From the NCBI GenBank assembly GCA_934141615.1, contig CAKPCM010000004.1, forward strand, positions 1-39,291: a stretch of 39,291 nt of DNA, read 5' to 3'. This DNA comes from an uncultured Bacilli bacterium. GTDB taxonomy: Bacteria; Bacillota_I; Bacilli_A; RF39; UBA660. Below the pieces are notes generated by a model. It was given only the letters and a program-made list of their open reading frames with translations. It did not search any database and was not told the origin of the DNA. Positions 22,317-31,990 of the stretch are shown here, piece by piece. Each line of letters opens with the position of its first letter. Within the stretch, counting starts at the first letter, position 1. Made by a program: the position numbers and the translations under genes.

Positions 22317-24186
22317 ATTCTTCAATACTCCAAGTTATAATGGCTTGATACTCCTGGCCTTGTTCTACTGGATTATCTTTAATTCTAAGGAGTAATCCCT
22401 TATCATTATCCCATGTTATGTTGGTAGTTTTACTGCTTCCTCCGTTATTTTCACCAGTATATATTAGTGTTTTAACGCTTGATAATGAATTTATGTTGCC
22501 ATCTTCTTCTACGTTTACCAAAGCATCCTTTAGTTCATATCCATCACTTGATATTAAATCATGATTTATGGTAGCATAAAGTTTCCAATTAGAACTTTCT
22601 ACTCTTGAGTCTATTACGGTTATTAAAACATCAGTTAATCTAGGACAAAGAATTGGATTAGAAGAAATTGGACTAGGTAAAAACTTTATTACCGATGGAG
22701 CAGAATCTAGTACAAGTTCTCCTTTATAAACGGTTGTAATCTTTCTAGTTTGGTAAATAAAACTATTTTTAAAGTTTGATGTATAAGTAATTTCTGTTCC
22801 AATAGCAAGCGTGCTAGATAAATCAAGGCTAAAAAATCCATCAGATGAGGCCTCTACTATAACGCTTTCATTTAAGTATGATATTTTAACATTGGAATAA
22901 GGTAATACATAACCAGATAATGTTAGTGATTCATCAGTAACCGCACATAGCGATAACTTGGTTTTTCCGATTGATATAGCATATTTATCTTGAAATTTAA
23001 AGTTTGTAAGTAAAGGAAGATCTTTTAATTCTTCTAAAGTATAATTATTTTCACTTACCTTTGTCTCAGATGCTGAAAACGTACCACTTAACATAGATAA
23101 ATCATCTTCTTTATACCAAGAATAAGGTGGTATATCATAAATAGAGCCAGCATTTGTTATATCAGATATACTATCCCACATATTAATCCTACTATAAGTT
23201 AAATTAAAAGGTATGGTAGCATTTGTGTATATAACTCTTGCTTTACTATTATATAAAACTAATTTTTCTGGATTATTTAGTGTAAAAGATGATGCAGAGC
23301 CCCTAAAATATATATTATAGTTAGACGTATTAATGTTACTATAATTATTAATCATTTCTAAGGATGATCCCTCATTCATAACAAATGACCCAGTACAATA
23401 CCAAGTTGGATATGATCCATTTTGCTTTGTTTGGGTAATTTTTAAGCTGGCTGATTTATCTATTAATACATTACCAGTTGAAAACGTACCATAACCCATT
23501 CCAAGTGCCGTTGTTAAATTAAACGTAGCACCTTCTAAAACATCAAATTCTAGTTCATTTGTCCCATAAAATAATTCTCTGTTAAGGCTTGTCATAGTAA
23601 CATTTGCATTTTCTAAAATTTTAAAATACGGTTTTGCATTTCCCCTAAACCAAAACGATGAGTCACTTGCTGATTCATGAGTAATGGTTGTTGTACCACC
23701 TATTTCTATTCTGTTACACTCCGCAACTTCCTGCGGGCTTGCATAGGAAGTTGTTATTTTTATATCACAATCTATGTATCTTGAAATGCCACTTGGATTA
23801 TAAGTTATTTGTGGTCCTACGTAAGATAAATTATTATATTCTATAACCGCATCTTGATAAGTATTAGATTCTGGTACGTATATTAATCCATAGTAGTTAT
23901 AACCTACCGTACTAACGTTTTTAAAAACAACGTTTTTAATAAGTCCACTATTAACATAAATAGTGTTAGTGGATGCTGCACTTTTCATATCAGTAAAGGT
24001 ATGCCTTACACCATTATAAGTACCATCTATTGTAATGCTTGTTTTATTTTGATTAATAGATATTCCAGATGTTAGTGTTATATCCGTATTAAAATATATA
24101 TAGTTATAAGTATTGTTTCCACTTAATACTTCTTTTAGTTCGTTAAAACTTTCAACCGCAACGGTTTTACTATCTATAATAATCAT
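22315..24186 (-). CDS. Beta-helix (pectate-lyase-like adhesin) protein with WxL-type C-terminus
   Basis: 623-aa protein. Residues 1 to about 390 look like a right-handed beta-helix with repeated short Asn/Thr/Ile-rich strands, as in the pectate-lyase-like adhesive domains found with WxL proteins. An Ig-like module follows (about 405-480, LTLSGYVLPYSNVKISYLN). The C-terminal ~90 residues fit a WxL domain: NWKLYATI at 533-540, GYELKDALV, and ITWSIEE at the very end. WxL domains bind peptidoglycan non-covalently. There is no signal peptide although AAGGAG before ATG 24186 is strong. It ends in TGA. Confidence 0.78.
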   Translation of the reverse strand: MIIIDSKTVAVESFNELKEVLSGNNTYNYIYFNTDITLTSGISINQNKTSITIDGTYNGVRHTFTDMKSAASTNTIYVNSGLIKNVVFKNVSTVGYNYYGLIYVPESNTYQDAVIEYNNLSYVGPQITYNPSGISRYIDCDIKITTSYASPQEVAECNRIEIGGTTTITHESASDSSFWFRGNAKPYFKILENANVTMTSLNRELFYGTNELEFDVLEGATFNLTTALGMGYGTFSTGNVLIDKSASLKITQTKQNGSYPTWYCTGSFVMNEGSSLEMINNYSNINTSNYNIYFRGSASSFTLNNPEKLVLYNSKARVIYTNATIPFNLTYSRINMWDSISDITNAGSIYDIPPYSWYKEDDLSMLSGTFSASETKVSENNYTLEELKDLPLLTNFKFQDKYAISIGKTKLSLCAVTDESLTLSGYVLPYSNVKISYLNESVIVEASSDGFFSLDLSSTLAIGTEITYTSNFKNSFIYQTRKITTVYKGELVLDSAPSVIKFLPSPISSNPILCPRLTDVLITVIDSRVESSNWKLYATINHDLISSDGYELKDALVNVEEDGNINSLSSVKTLIYTGENNGGSSKTTNITWDNDKGLLLRIKDNPVEQGQEYQAIITWSIEE

Positions 24187-24264
24187 ATTTTTTATCTCCT
24201 TTTACACTAGCATATGAAAACTTATAAAATTAGAAAGTGCTAGTTAATCAGTTTAATTTATTTG

Positions 24265-24273
24265 TGCTATAAT
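24265..24273 (+). promoter_or_regulatory. Extended -10 promoter of the mgtA-type gene
   Basis: TGCTATAAT at 24265-24273, 23 bp before the ATG. The -35 region is poor. No long leader is present, so an MgtA-type magnesium riboswitch is unlikely. Confidence 0.5.
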
Positions 24274-24295
24274 TTTATTATAGGATGGTGGTTAT

Positions 24296-26917
24296 ATGAT
24301 ACAGATATTTGATATAAAAAAGAAAAAGAAGTATTTAAATGATAACAACGTAACTTTACTAGACAAATATAAAAAAATATCTAATTTATCATCTGATGAG
24401 TTAGTCCATTATCTAAATTCAAATAAAGATGGCTTGTCAAACGATGAAGCATCAAAAAGACTTAAAAAATATGGCCCAAACGTAGTTATTAAGGATGATA
24501 AAAAGCCTTGGATATATTTTCTTTTAAACTCATTTAAAGATCAGTTTATTATAATATTACTTGTTTTAGCAGTTATAAACTTCTCTTTAGGTGATAGGCT
24601 AGGTTCATTAATAATAGTTTTAATTGCCGTTATAAGTGCTGTTATAAGGTTCATCCAGGACTACTCGGTTTATAAATTTAACAGAAAATTAAAAGCAAGT
24701 ATATATAGCCTTGCAAACGTACTTAGAGGTGGTAAAGAAAACACCATCAAAACAGAAAAAGTAGTTATTGGAGACATTATAAAATTAAATGCTGGTTCAA
24801 TTGTTCCTGCGGATGTAATTGTTTTAGAAAGTAAAGACCTATTTTTAAATCAATCCGTTTTCACTGGTGAAAGTATACCTATCGAAAAAAAGGCAGAAAA
24901 AAACGATGCTAAAGACGTATTTAGCATGGAAAACGTATGTTTAATGGGCTCTAGTGTAATTACGGGAAGTGCAAGTGCAATTGTAATTGAAACTGGATTT
25001 AACACTTACCTTGGTTCAATGGGAAAAGAAATAGATAACACAAAAGAAGCAACGAACTTTGAAAAAGGAATGAAAAACATAACCAAGATGTTAATTACAT
25101 ATATGATTGTTGTTTGTCTTGTCGTTTTGCTAGTAGATGGCGTAATTAAAGGAGATTTTAAGGAAGCTATTTTGTTTGCACTTTCAGTTGCAGTAGGTAT
25201 CACGCCTAGCATGCTTCCAATGATAGTTAACGTAAATTTAACAAAGGGCAGCAAAACACTTGCTAAGAAAAAAACGCTTGTTAAGAAAATAGAAGCTATT
25301 CAAAACTTAGGAGCAATAGACGTTTTATGTACTGATAAAACAGGAACGTTAACCGAAAATAACATAACCCTTCAAAAATACATAGATACAAGTGGAAAAG
25401 AAAACATAGACGTACTTAATTATGCTTTTTTAAATAGTTATTTTTCAACAGGTATGAAAAACATAGTTGATAAAGCAGTTATTTTGTATGCTAAAGAAAA
25501 TAAAATAGACAATATTAAAGATAAGTACGAAAAGATAGATGAAATTCCGTTTGATTATAACAGGAAGAAAACCAGCGTTGTAGTTAAAAGTACGGATGGA
25601 TACAAAATGATTACTAAAGGTGCTTTAGAAGAGGTTATAAAATCCTGCAATAAAGCTCTAATTGGAAATAAAGAAGAAAAAATAACGAATAAAATAATAG
25701 ACGTTGTAAACAAAAAAGCTAGAAAATTAGAAGAAGAAGGAATGCAGGTTATCGCACTTGCAGAAAAAAAAGAATATCCTGGTAAAGATATTTTCTCTAG
25801 TAAAGACGAAAAAGATATGATATTAATTGGTTTTGTTGGATTTTTAGATCCACCTAAAAAAGATGTTAAAAACGTATTATTAAAACTTAAGAAAGCTGGT
25901 ATAAACTTAAAAGTAATAACGGGTGATAACAGGTATGCAACAGAAAACATATGTAAAACAGTTGGAATTAATAGTGATAAAGTTTTAATTGGTGCGGACA
26001 TTGATAAATTAACTGATGAAGAATTATCCTCTATGATTGGTGATGTTAACATATACGCGAGATTTAATCCCCTTCAAAAAGAAAGAATAATTAGATTATT
26101 TAAGGAAAAAGGACACGTTGTTGGATACATGGGAGATGGTGTTAATGACGCTCCATCACTACATACCGCGGACGTTGGCATATCGGTTAATAGTGCAACT
26201 GACATAGCTAAAGAAGCAAGCGATATTATATTATTAGAAAAAAGTTTAAAAGTTATTTATGATGGTGTAATAGAAGGAAGAAAGGTATATGCTAACATAA
26301 TAAAATACATGAAAATGGCTTTATCCGGAGATTTTGGAGATGTATTTAGTATTATGATAGCAAGTATATTCTTACCATTTTTACCTCTTTTACCTATTCA
26401 AATGTTATTCCAAGATTTTATTTATGACTTTTCTCAAATAGGAATTCCTTACGATAACGTTGATGAAGAATTCTTAAGAAAACCTAAAAAATGGAATACA
26501 AAGGGAATATCAAAGTTTATGAAAGTAATGGGTATAACATCGTCGGTAATAGATTGTATTGCGTTTATTATATTCTGGTTTGTACTTGGATATAATGGTG
26601 TTAATAAACAAGCATACTTCCAAACAGCTTGGTTTGTAATGTGTCTTGTAAGTGAACTTATGATTATTCATAACGTAAGAACCGCTAAAAAGGCATTTAT
26701 AGAATCAAGAGCAAGCATGACGCTTACTCTTCTTACCCTTCTATCTCTTATACTTACAATAATAACTCCAATAGCACTATGCAAAGTAAAATCATTTAAC
26801 TTTGTAATCCTTCCTCTTAAGTATTACCTTATAGTTATATTACTCGTTATCTTATACGTAATTTTAGTTAATATAATTAAGAAAATATATATTAAAAGAA
26901 ACGGAGAATGGCTATGA
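24296..26917 (+). CDS. mgtA: MgtA-type magnesium-importing P-type ATPase
   Basis: 873-aa P3B-type ATPase that imports Mg2+. TGES (190-193) is the actuator loop, GITPSMLP (301-308) the membrane ion site, DKTGTLT with D347 the phosphorylation site, and GDGVNDAPS the hinge. AIQNLGAIDVLCTDKTGTLT closely follows the MgtA/MgtB pattern, unlike Ca2+ or Na+/K+ pumps. About ten membrane segments. The GGTGG ribosome site precedes ATG 24296. The stop TGA overlaps the start of the TetR gene (ATGA). All catalytic motifs are intact. Confidence 0.93.
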   Translation: MIQIFDIKKKKKYLNDNNVTLLDKYKKISNLSSDELVHYLNSNKDGLSNDEASKRLKKYGPNVVIKDDKKPWIYFLLNSFKDQFIIILLVLAVINFSLGDRLGSLIIVLIAVISAVIRFIQDYSVYKFNRKLKASIYSLANVLRGGKENTIKTEKVVIGDIIKLNAGSIVPADVIVLESKDLFLNQSVFTGESIPIEKKAEKNDAKDVFSMENVCLMGSSVITGSASAIVIETGFNTYLGSMGKEIDNTKEATNFEKGMKNITKMLITYMIVVCLVVLLVDGVIKGDFKEAILFALSVAVGITPSMLPMIVNVNLTKGSKTLAKKKTLVKKIEAIQNLGAIDVLCTDKTGTLTENNITLQKYIDTSGKENIDVLNYAFLNSYFSTGMKNIVDKAVILYAKENKIDNIKDKYEKIDEIPFDYNRKKTSVVVKSTDGYKMITKGALEEVIKSCNKALIGNKEEKITNKIIDVVNKKARKLEEEGMQVIALAEKKEYPGKDIFSSKDEKDMILIGFVGFLDPPKKDVKNVLLKLKKAGINLKVITGDNRYATENICKTVGINSDKVLIGADIDKLTDEELSSMIGDVNIYARFNPLQKERIIRLFKEKGHVVGYMGDGVNDAPSLHTADVGISVNSATDIAKEASDIILLEKSLKVIYDGVIEGRKVYANIIKYMKMALSGDFGDVFSIMIASIFLPFLPLLPIQMLFQDFIYDFSQIGIPYDNVDEEFLRKPKKWNTKGISKFMKVMGITSSVIDCIAFIIFWFVLGYNGVNKQAYFQTAWFVMCLVSELMIIHNVRTAKKAFIESRASMTLTLLTLLSLILTIITPIALCKVKSFNFVILPLKYYLIVILLVILYVILVNIIKKIYIKRNGEWL

Positions 26918-27471
26918 CAAATGAGAAAAAAGAAGATTTAAGAGTAATTAAAACACATAAGCTTTTATGTGATGCTTTGTTTGATTTGTTAAAAGAAAAA
27001 TCATTTGAAAATATTAAGCTAAACGAAATTTGTAAACGCGCTATGGTACATAAAACAACGTTCTATAATCATTTTGAAGATAAATACGATCTTTTAAAAT
27101 ATGCTCTTTTAAATCTTCAAAAAGAACTTTTACAAAGCTCCAATTATGATGAAGAGGAAAACATAATAGATTATTATTGCACACTTGCTAAAACGTATAT
27201 GAATCATATAAAAAAGAATAAAAACGTATATAAATCACTTATTTCATATAATAAGGATAGTATTGGTATGCAAATTTTATATAATAATTTTAAAGGTGAT
27301 GTTGAAAACAGGTTAAAAAAAGAAAAGGAAGTTTTAGTTCCAGCAAATTATATTTCTAATTATTATGTAAGCGGTGTTTTTGCAGTTATACTAGAATGGT
27401 TTATTAATGGTATGAAAGAATCTGAAGACGAAATGATTAATTACTTAAAAATACTTATTGGCACAAGATAA
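26914..27471 (+). CDS. TetR/AcrR-family regulator
   Basis: 185-aa regulator. The N-terminal helix-turn-helix reads FENIKLNEICKRAMVHKTTFYNHF followed by EDKYDLL, diagnostic of TetR. The ligand-binding part (about 65-185) is all helical and of the TetR_C type. Start ATG 26914 overlaps the mgtA stop by four bases (ATGA), with GGAG in the mgtA 3' end. Coupling to a Mg2+ pump suggests it controls the pump, although magnesium itself is not a usual TetR ligand. Confidence 0.92.
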   Translation: MTNEKKEDLRVIKTHKLLCDALFDLLKEKSFENIKLNEICKRAMVHKTTFYNHFEDKYDLLKYALLNLQKELLQSSNYDEEENIIDYYCTLAKTYMNHIKKNKNVYKSLISYNKDSIGMQILYNNFKGDVENRLKKEKEVLVPANYISNYYVSGVFAVILEWFINGMKESEDEMINYLKILIGTR

Positions 27472-27505
27472 AAAGGAATCTTAGTATTTACTAACGATTC
27501 CTTTT
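27471..27505. terminator. Bidirectional intrinsic terminator
   Basis: AAAAGGAATC (27471-27480) pairs with GATTCCTTTT (27496-27505), extended inward by TTAGT/ACTAA across one bulged base. It overlaps the stop codons of the convergent TetR and zinc-ribbon genes. Confidence 0.88.
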
Positions 27506-27961
27506 ACTTTTCCTATTTATAGTTTTTACTAATTTTGACTCGCTTTGTTCTTTAAACGAAATACTTTCTCTAATTAAATCATTTAACTTGCAAACTAATT
27601 CATCATTTGACATTTCAGGATTATCTTTTAAAATTCCAAGTGCTAATATTTGAATAGTCTCGAATTTATCATTTCTTTGTGCATCATCTTTTACATCATA
27701 TTGTGTCAAATATTCTTCTGCATGTACTATATTTTTCGAATCGAAATAACGTTCATGATTTTTCCCCATACCACATAGTAAACAACAATATTCATCACCA
27801 GTTGACGGATAAATGCCATAGTAACCTAAATTAACACTAACATGAGAGCAAGATTTTCTTTGAGTATTTATTTCTTCGTTAATAGCATTTAATCTTTTTT
27901 CTAATTTTTTCTTTTCTTCTTCTTTTTCTATCATCTGTTTTATTTCATCTACTTTGTTCAT
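27491..27961 (-). CDS. Coiled-coil protein with a zinc-ribbon-like motif
   Basis: 156-aa cytoplasmic protein, start ATG 27961 after AAAGGTGG. Residues 5-36 form a charged coiled coil, then C38-x-H40 and C60-x2-C63 (CSHV ... YCCLLCG) make a likely zinc site around a conserved-looking YYGIYPSTGDEY loop. The C-terminal half is helical and ends in a basic stretch (KTINRKSKRNR) encoded by the terminator. The pattern resembles small uncharacterised Bacillota proteins; function unknown. Confidence 0.75.
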   Translation of the reverse strand: MNKVDEIKQMIEKEEEKKKLEKRLNAINEEINTQRKSCSHVSVNLGYYGIYPSTGDEYCCLLCGMGKNHERYFDSKNIVHAEEYLTQYDVKDDAQRNDKFETIQILALGILKDNPEMSNDELVCKLNDLIRESISFKEQSESKLVKTINRKSKRNR

Positions 27962-28058
27962 ATATAAACCACCTTTCAACGAATTATATTATACGTGTTT
28001 TTTCTAAAAAATCAAATAATATCTTGTAATTGCACATTCAACTAACATTTTTTTATCA

Positions 28059-28538
28059 TTAATAATAAAGGATTTTTTCTCTATCATTTTCCCAAATATA
28101 GAAATAAACTCCATACCAAGTACTACCACATTCATCCGTTATAGCACTACAATTATATGAAAATACCCTATTATCAACATTATCGGTGATGTAGAAGAAA
28201 GCATTGTTACCTTCTTTTTTACATTCTTCAAAAGTAGTATAAACATATGAATACTTTTGATTGAATTTCTTAGGTGTGCAAGATTTTGTTGTTGCCATAG
28301 TTGTTGTAGTTATAACTTTGGTAGTAGTCTTATTATAAGTTTTTACTTTTGTAGTTGTACTTTCATTTTTTACAGTGGTTGTATTTTTTGCATCAGATGA
28401 TGTTTTACTTTCTTTTTTTGTGTTCTCTTTTCTTTCAACTGTAATATTTTTAGATTCTTTTTTGCTTTCGCTTTTATCTTTATCGCCACAACCAGTAAGC
28501 AAAATACAAACTAATAACATTATTAAAATTTTTTTCAT
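28059..28538 (-). CDS. Lipoprotein with a Thr/Lys-rich linker
   Basis: 159-aa secreted lipoprotein. The signal peptide ends in the lipobox LLTGC with C17 as lipidation site. Residues about 20-85 are a Lys/Ser/Thr-rich spacer with TTT runs, suited to crossing the wall. The C-terminal ~70 residues form a small domain with four cysteines (SCTPKKF, EECKKEG, YNCSAITDECGS). Strong GGAG site. It lies just downstream of the ABC exporter operon on the same strand, 55 bp away, and could work with it. Domain family not recognised. Confidence 0.85.
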   Translation of the reverse strand: MKKILIMLLVCILLTGCGDKDKSESKKESKNITVERKENTKKESKTSSDAKNTTTVKNESTTTKVKTYNKTTTKVITTTTMATTKSCTPKKFNQKYSYVYTTFEECKKEGNNAFFYITDNVDNRVFSYNCSAITDECGSTWYGVYFYIWENDREKILYY

Positions 28539-28592
28539 AACTTACTCCTTCAAGTTAATTTTACACTTTTTACTCACTTATTACAATATTTA

Positions 28593-31500
28593 TTACTCAA
28601 CGCTTTTTAAAGACTCAATCATATCAATTTTCTTTAATGCATAATGAATTATTATACTTACTATAATAGTAAATAACATTATCATAAATGCTGTTATTAA
28701 ATAACTAGATAGCTTTATATGATGAATAAATCTTACTATTTCAATTTCAACAGTATTAACAATTACATTAGTTAAGAAGATACCAAATATAAGGCCAAGG
28801 GCTATACCTATAATAGTTAATATAACCGTTTCTTTAACAATGTAATCATCTACTTCTTTATCAGTAAAACCTAATACTTTAAGAGTTGCTATTTCTCTTT
28901 TTCTTTCACTTATATTTATGTATGATAAGTTGTATAAAACAACAAATGATAAAGCACCTGATAAAACAATTAGAATTAATACCACACTATTTAATGACTT
29001 AAGCATATTATTTACGTTCTTAATTGTTTGATTAACTGACATAATACTCATTACATTGTCATTTTTAAGTAGCATTTTTGATAAAACGTCTTCGTTTTTT
29101 AAATCATCTATTTTTAAATAAGTGATATTAGTTTCATAAGTTCCTATATTATCTTCATACGTTTTTTTATTCATAAATACATAGTGACTAACATAATTCT
29201 CACAAATATCAGTTATGGTAAATGTATACTCTTTATTATTAGAGTCTGTTATGGTTATTTTATCACCCTTATTTTTCTTTATAAGTTGTGCTAATTTATC
29301 AGAAATAATTACCTCATTATCTTTTAAATGGAGTTTTTTACCAGTTTCTAAGTCCCTTAAATTAGCTATTTCATCCATGTCTTTTTCATTAAATGGCACA
29401 AATATATTTATATCATTATTATATGCTGTCATAGATGTAACCATATTAGTGTCAAGTCTCTTTGTTATATGGGAACTATCAAATATTTTATCTAGATTTT
29501 CCTTTGATGGGTTATTCGTAACATATACCATTTCGTCAAATTTAAATACGTTATTATACTGTTTATCTGGTATTTCTACTATTGAGTCACGAATGCCAAA
29601 TCCTGCTAACATAAGAGCAGTACATCCAAGTATTCCGCCAACCGTCATGAATACTCTCTTTTTATATCTGAAAAGATTTCTAACGGTTATTTTATTTGAA
29701 AAATTAATACGTTTCCAAATAAATGGTATACGTTCTAGTATTACTCTTTTTCCGTTTGACGGAGCTTTAGGTCTCATTAGGTCAGATGGTTTTTCTTTTA
29801 CTACTTTTCTAATCGTTAAAAGCGTAGTACCACAAATACATATTGTTGCAATTAAAATACCCATAACTGAGTTCGTAGGATTAAAATCATACTTAAATAC
29901 TGGTACATCAAATAATATTTTATATATGTTCCATATAAACTTTGGAAGTAAGAAAAATCCTAACAATGCTCCTATAATACCACCTAAGATGGTTGCAAGT
30001 CCTGAATATAATAAATACTTTCTTCTTATGTGTTTGTTACTAAATCCTAGTGACTTAAATGTTCCGATAACCCCTCTATCATCTTCTACCATTCTAGACA
30101 TTGATATAAGACTTATTAAAACTGCTACCACAAAGAATATAGTAGGAAATACTTTAGCTAAATTAGATACACTATTGCCATCGTCTATAAAGCTAGAATA
30201 TCCACTATCATCCAATCTATCATATGTATACCAAACGGCTTTTGGTATTTTATCTAGATTACTTTTTGCATCACTTATTTTTAAATCAAACATAGCTTTA
30301 CTATCATAATACTCTTTTAATTTAGAATTATATAAATTAAGACTGCTACTATAACTTCTATACGAATTATTATAAGTTGAAAGTCCATTTTGATAATCAT
30401 TATAATAACTTAAATATTTATTATAACCACTATTATATTCTTCCATAGCCTTATTATATAGTGCTAAACCATTTTGATATTCCTTTTCAGCAGCATTTAT
30501 TTTATCTATTGCATTAACTAATTTTATGAAATCATCATAGTTTTCTTTATAAAGTGTTAATGCTTTTATTATCTGATCATAATTTGGAGTATCAGTTGGT
30601 ATTGATGCAATTATTAAATCAATGTTATCAGGATTAGTTATGTAATCCTTAACTAAATCACTATTATCGGCGATAAAGTTAACCATTAATATAATCTCAT
30701 TATATCCTGGTGTATCAGGCGGAATCTTGCTTATTAAAGCATCTTTATTATTAACTGGATCCTTTATGAATGCTATAAAGTCATCTTGTAATCCTAAGTC
30801 GTATATAACGTTAATAGCATTTACTATATAATCATGATATAAAATATCATCTGGAATAGCATTTATGATAACGTCTTTTGAAATAGATGGGTTATTTATA
30901 TAGTTTAACGCAGTATTTATATCATCTATTGTTATTCCATAAGAATTTAATTTGGCATTTATCTCACTCTTACCTGATTCTATTTCTTTTTTTGCATTAT
31001 CTAGTTTTAACTTATTATAATTAAGAGTATCTCTTGCATCATCTAACTTTATTTTAGTGTTATTTAACTCTGTTTTAGCATTATCTAATTTCACTTTAGA
31101 TGATGTTAGCTTATTTTTTCCATCTACTAACTTTTCATTTGCACTATCTAAATCATTTTTAGCGTTATCTAACTTTGCTTGTCCATTTTTTTCATTTTCT
31201 TCTATCTCTTTATTTGCCTTATTATATATATCGCTATATCTTAAGCGTTCTCTATCATTTTTTATTTTATCTATTTCTTTTAATGCACTATTTATTATAT
31301 TGTTATATCTATCGCTATTAGTAGTTTCAACTGAGGCACCATTTACCGTTAAATATATTTCAGTATAATAATCCACATCAAAATTATCACTGTCTGTATA
31401 AGCATAGTAGTTTATCTTACCTGTACCAATACTTGTATTACCACGATTAGCCGTACCAGTTTCAGAAGTTATGTATAAAGGACTTTTTACAATACCAACG

Positions 31501-31988
31501 ATTTTCAATCTTTTATTTTTAATAGTATCACCATTAATGGTTATGTAACTTCCTATCTTTAATTTTTCTTTATTAATCATAGCCTGCTCTACTATTACTT
31601 CAGTATTATCTTTAGGCATTCTTCCCTTTAATATTTCTATTTTATTAACGTTACTATTTATACCAATTAGTTTTACTACGATTTCTTGACTTTTTGCGTC
31701 TACTAATACGTCTTTTGAGTAAGAGCCGTATGCTTTTTTTATGTTTTTTATATTTTTAAGTGCTTTAACATCATCATTTGTAAGTCCTAAAGTAGACACT
31801 ATTTTAATATCATATAAATTATTTTCATCATAATATTTGTCTACCGATTTCATCATGTCTGGTGCTGCCATCTTTATTCCAACAAAAACTCCTACACCAA
31901 GCATACTCATAACAAGTAGCGATAAAAATCTTTTAAACGAATGTTTTATTTCCCTAATACTACTTGTATTAATTCTATCTTTTTTCAT
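28593..31988 (-). CDS. Large FtsX-type ABC transporter permease
   Basis: 1131-aa permease of the MacB/FtsX-like exporter class. TM1 (about 20-40) is followed by an extracytoplasmic region of roughly 560 residues: a MacB-type domain, a long coiled coil with repeated LDNAK/LNNTK-like heptads (about 260-340), a helical spacer with internally similar 40-50-residue segments, and a second coil. The first FtsX domain (three TMs) starts near residue 605; a second extracellular domain and a second FtsX domain end the protein. The start codon lies two bases beyond the ATPase stop (TAATCATG). Such exporters move lipids, lipoproteins or peptides, or act as mechanotransmitters; the substrate is unknown. 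Confidence 0.92.
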   Translation of the reverse strand: MKKDRINTSSIREIKHSFKRFLSLLVMSMLGVGVFVGIKMAAPDMMKSVDKYYDENNLYDIKIVSTLGLTNDDVKALKNIKNIKKAYGSYSKDVLVDAKSQEIVVKLIGINSNVNKIEILKGRMPKDNTEVIVEQAMINKEKLKIGSYITINGDTIKNKRLKIVGIVKSPLYITSETGTANRGNTSIGTGKINYYAYTDSDNFDVDYYTEIYLTVNGASVETTNSDRYNNIINSALKEIDKIKNDRERLRYSDIYNKANKEIEENEKNGQAKLDNAKNDLDSANEKLVDGKNKLTSSKVKLDNAKTELNNTKIKLDDARDTLNYNKLKLDNAKKEIESGKSEINAKLNSYGITIDDINTALNYINNPSISKDVIINAIPDDILYHDYIVNAINVIYDLGLQDDFIAFIKDPVNNKDALISKIPPDTPGYNEIILMVNFIADNSDLVKDYITNPDNIDLIIASIPTDTPNYDQIIKALTLYKENYDDFIKLVNAIDKINAAEKEYQNGLALYNKAMEEYNSGYNKYLSYYNDYQNGLSTYNNSYRSYSSSLNLYNSKLKEYYDSKAMFDLKISDAKSNLDKIPKAVWYTYDRLDDSGYSSFIDDGNSVSNLAKVFPTIFFVVAVLISLISMSRMVEDDRGVIGTFKSLGFSNKHIRRKYLLYSGLATILGGIIGALLGFFLLPKFIWNIYKILFDVPVFKYDFNPTNSVMGILIATICICGTTLLTIRKVVKEKPSDLMRPKAPSNGKRVILERIPFIWKRINFSNKITVRNLFRYKKRVFMTVGGILGCTALMLAGFGIRDSIVEIPDKQYNNVFKFDEMVYVTNNPSKENLDKIFDSSHITKRLDTNMVTSMTAYNNDINIFVPFNEKDMDEIANLRDLETGKKLHLKDNEVIISDKLAQLIKKNKGDKITITDSNNKEYTFTITDICENYVSHYVFMNKKTYEDNIGTYETNITYLKIDDLKNEDVLSKMLLKNDNVMSIMSVNQTIKNVNNMLKSLNSVVLILIVLSGALSFVVLYNLSYINISERKREIATLKVLGFTDKEVDDYIVKETVILTIIGIALGLIFGIFLTNVIVNTVEIEIVRFIHHIKLSSYLITAFMIMLFTIIVSIIIHYALKKIDMIESLKSVE

Positions 31989-31990
31989 GA

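Noticed and set aside
29215..30309. Long open frame opposite the ABC permease (364 codons)
   Set aside because: It mirrors the permease on the other strand, its translation is low-complexity and hydrophobic, and the permease has clear FtsX homology and a proper start.
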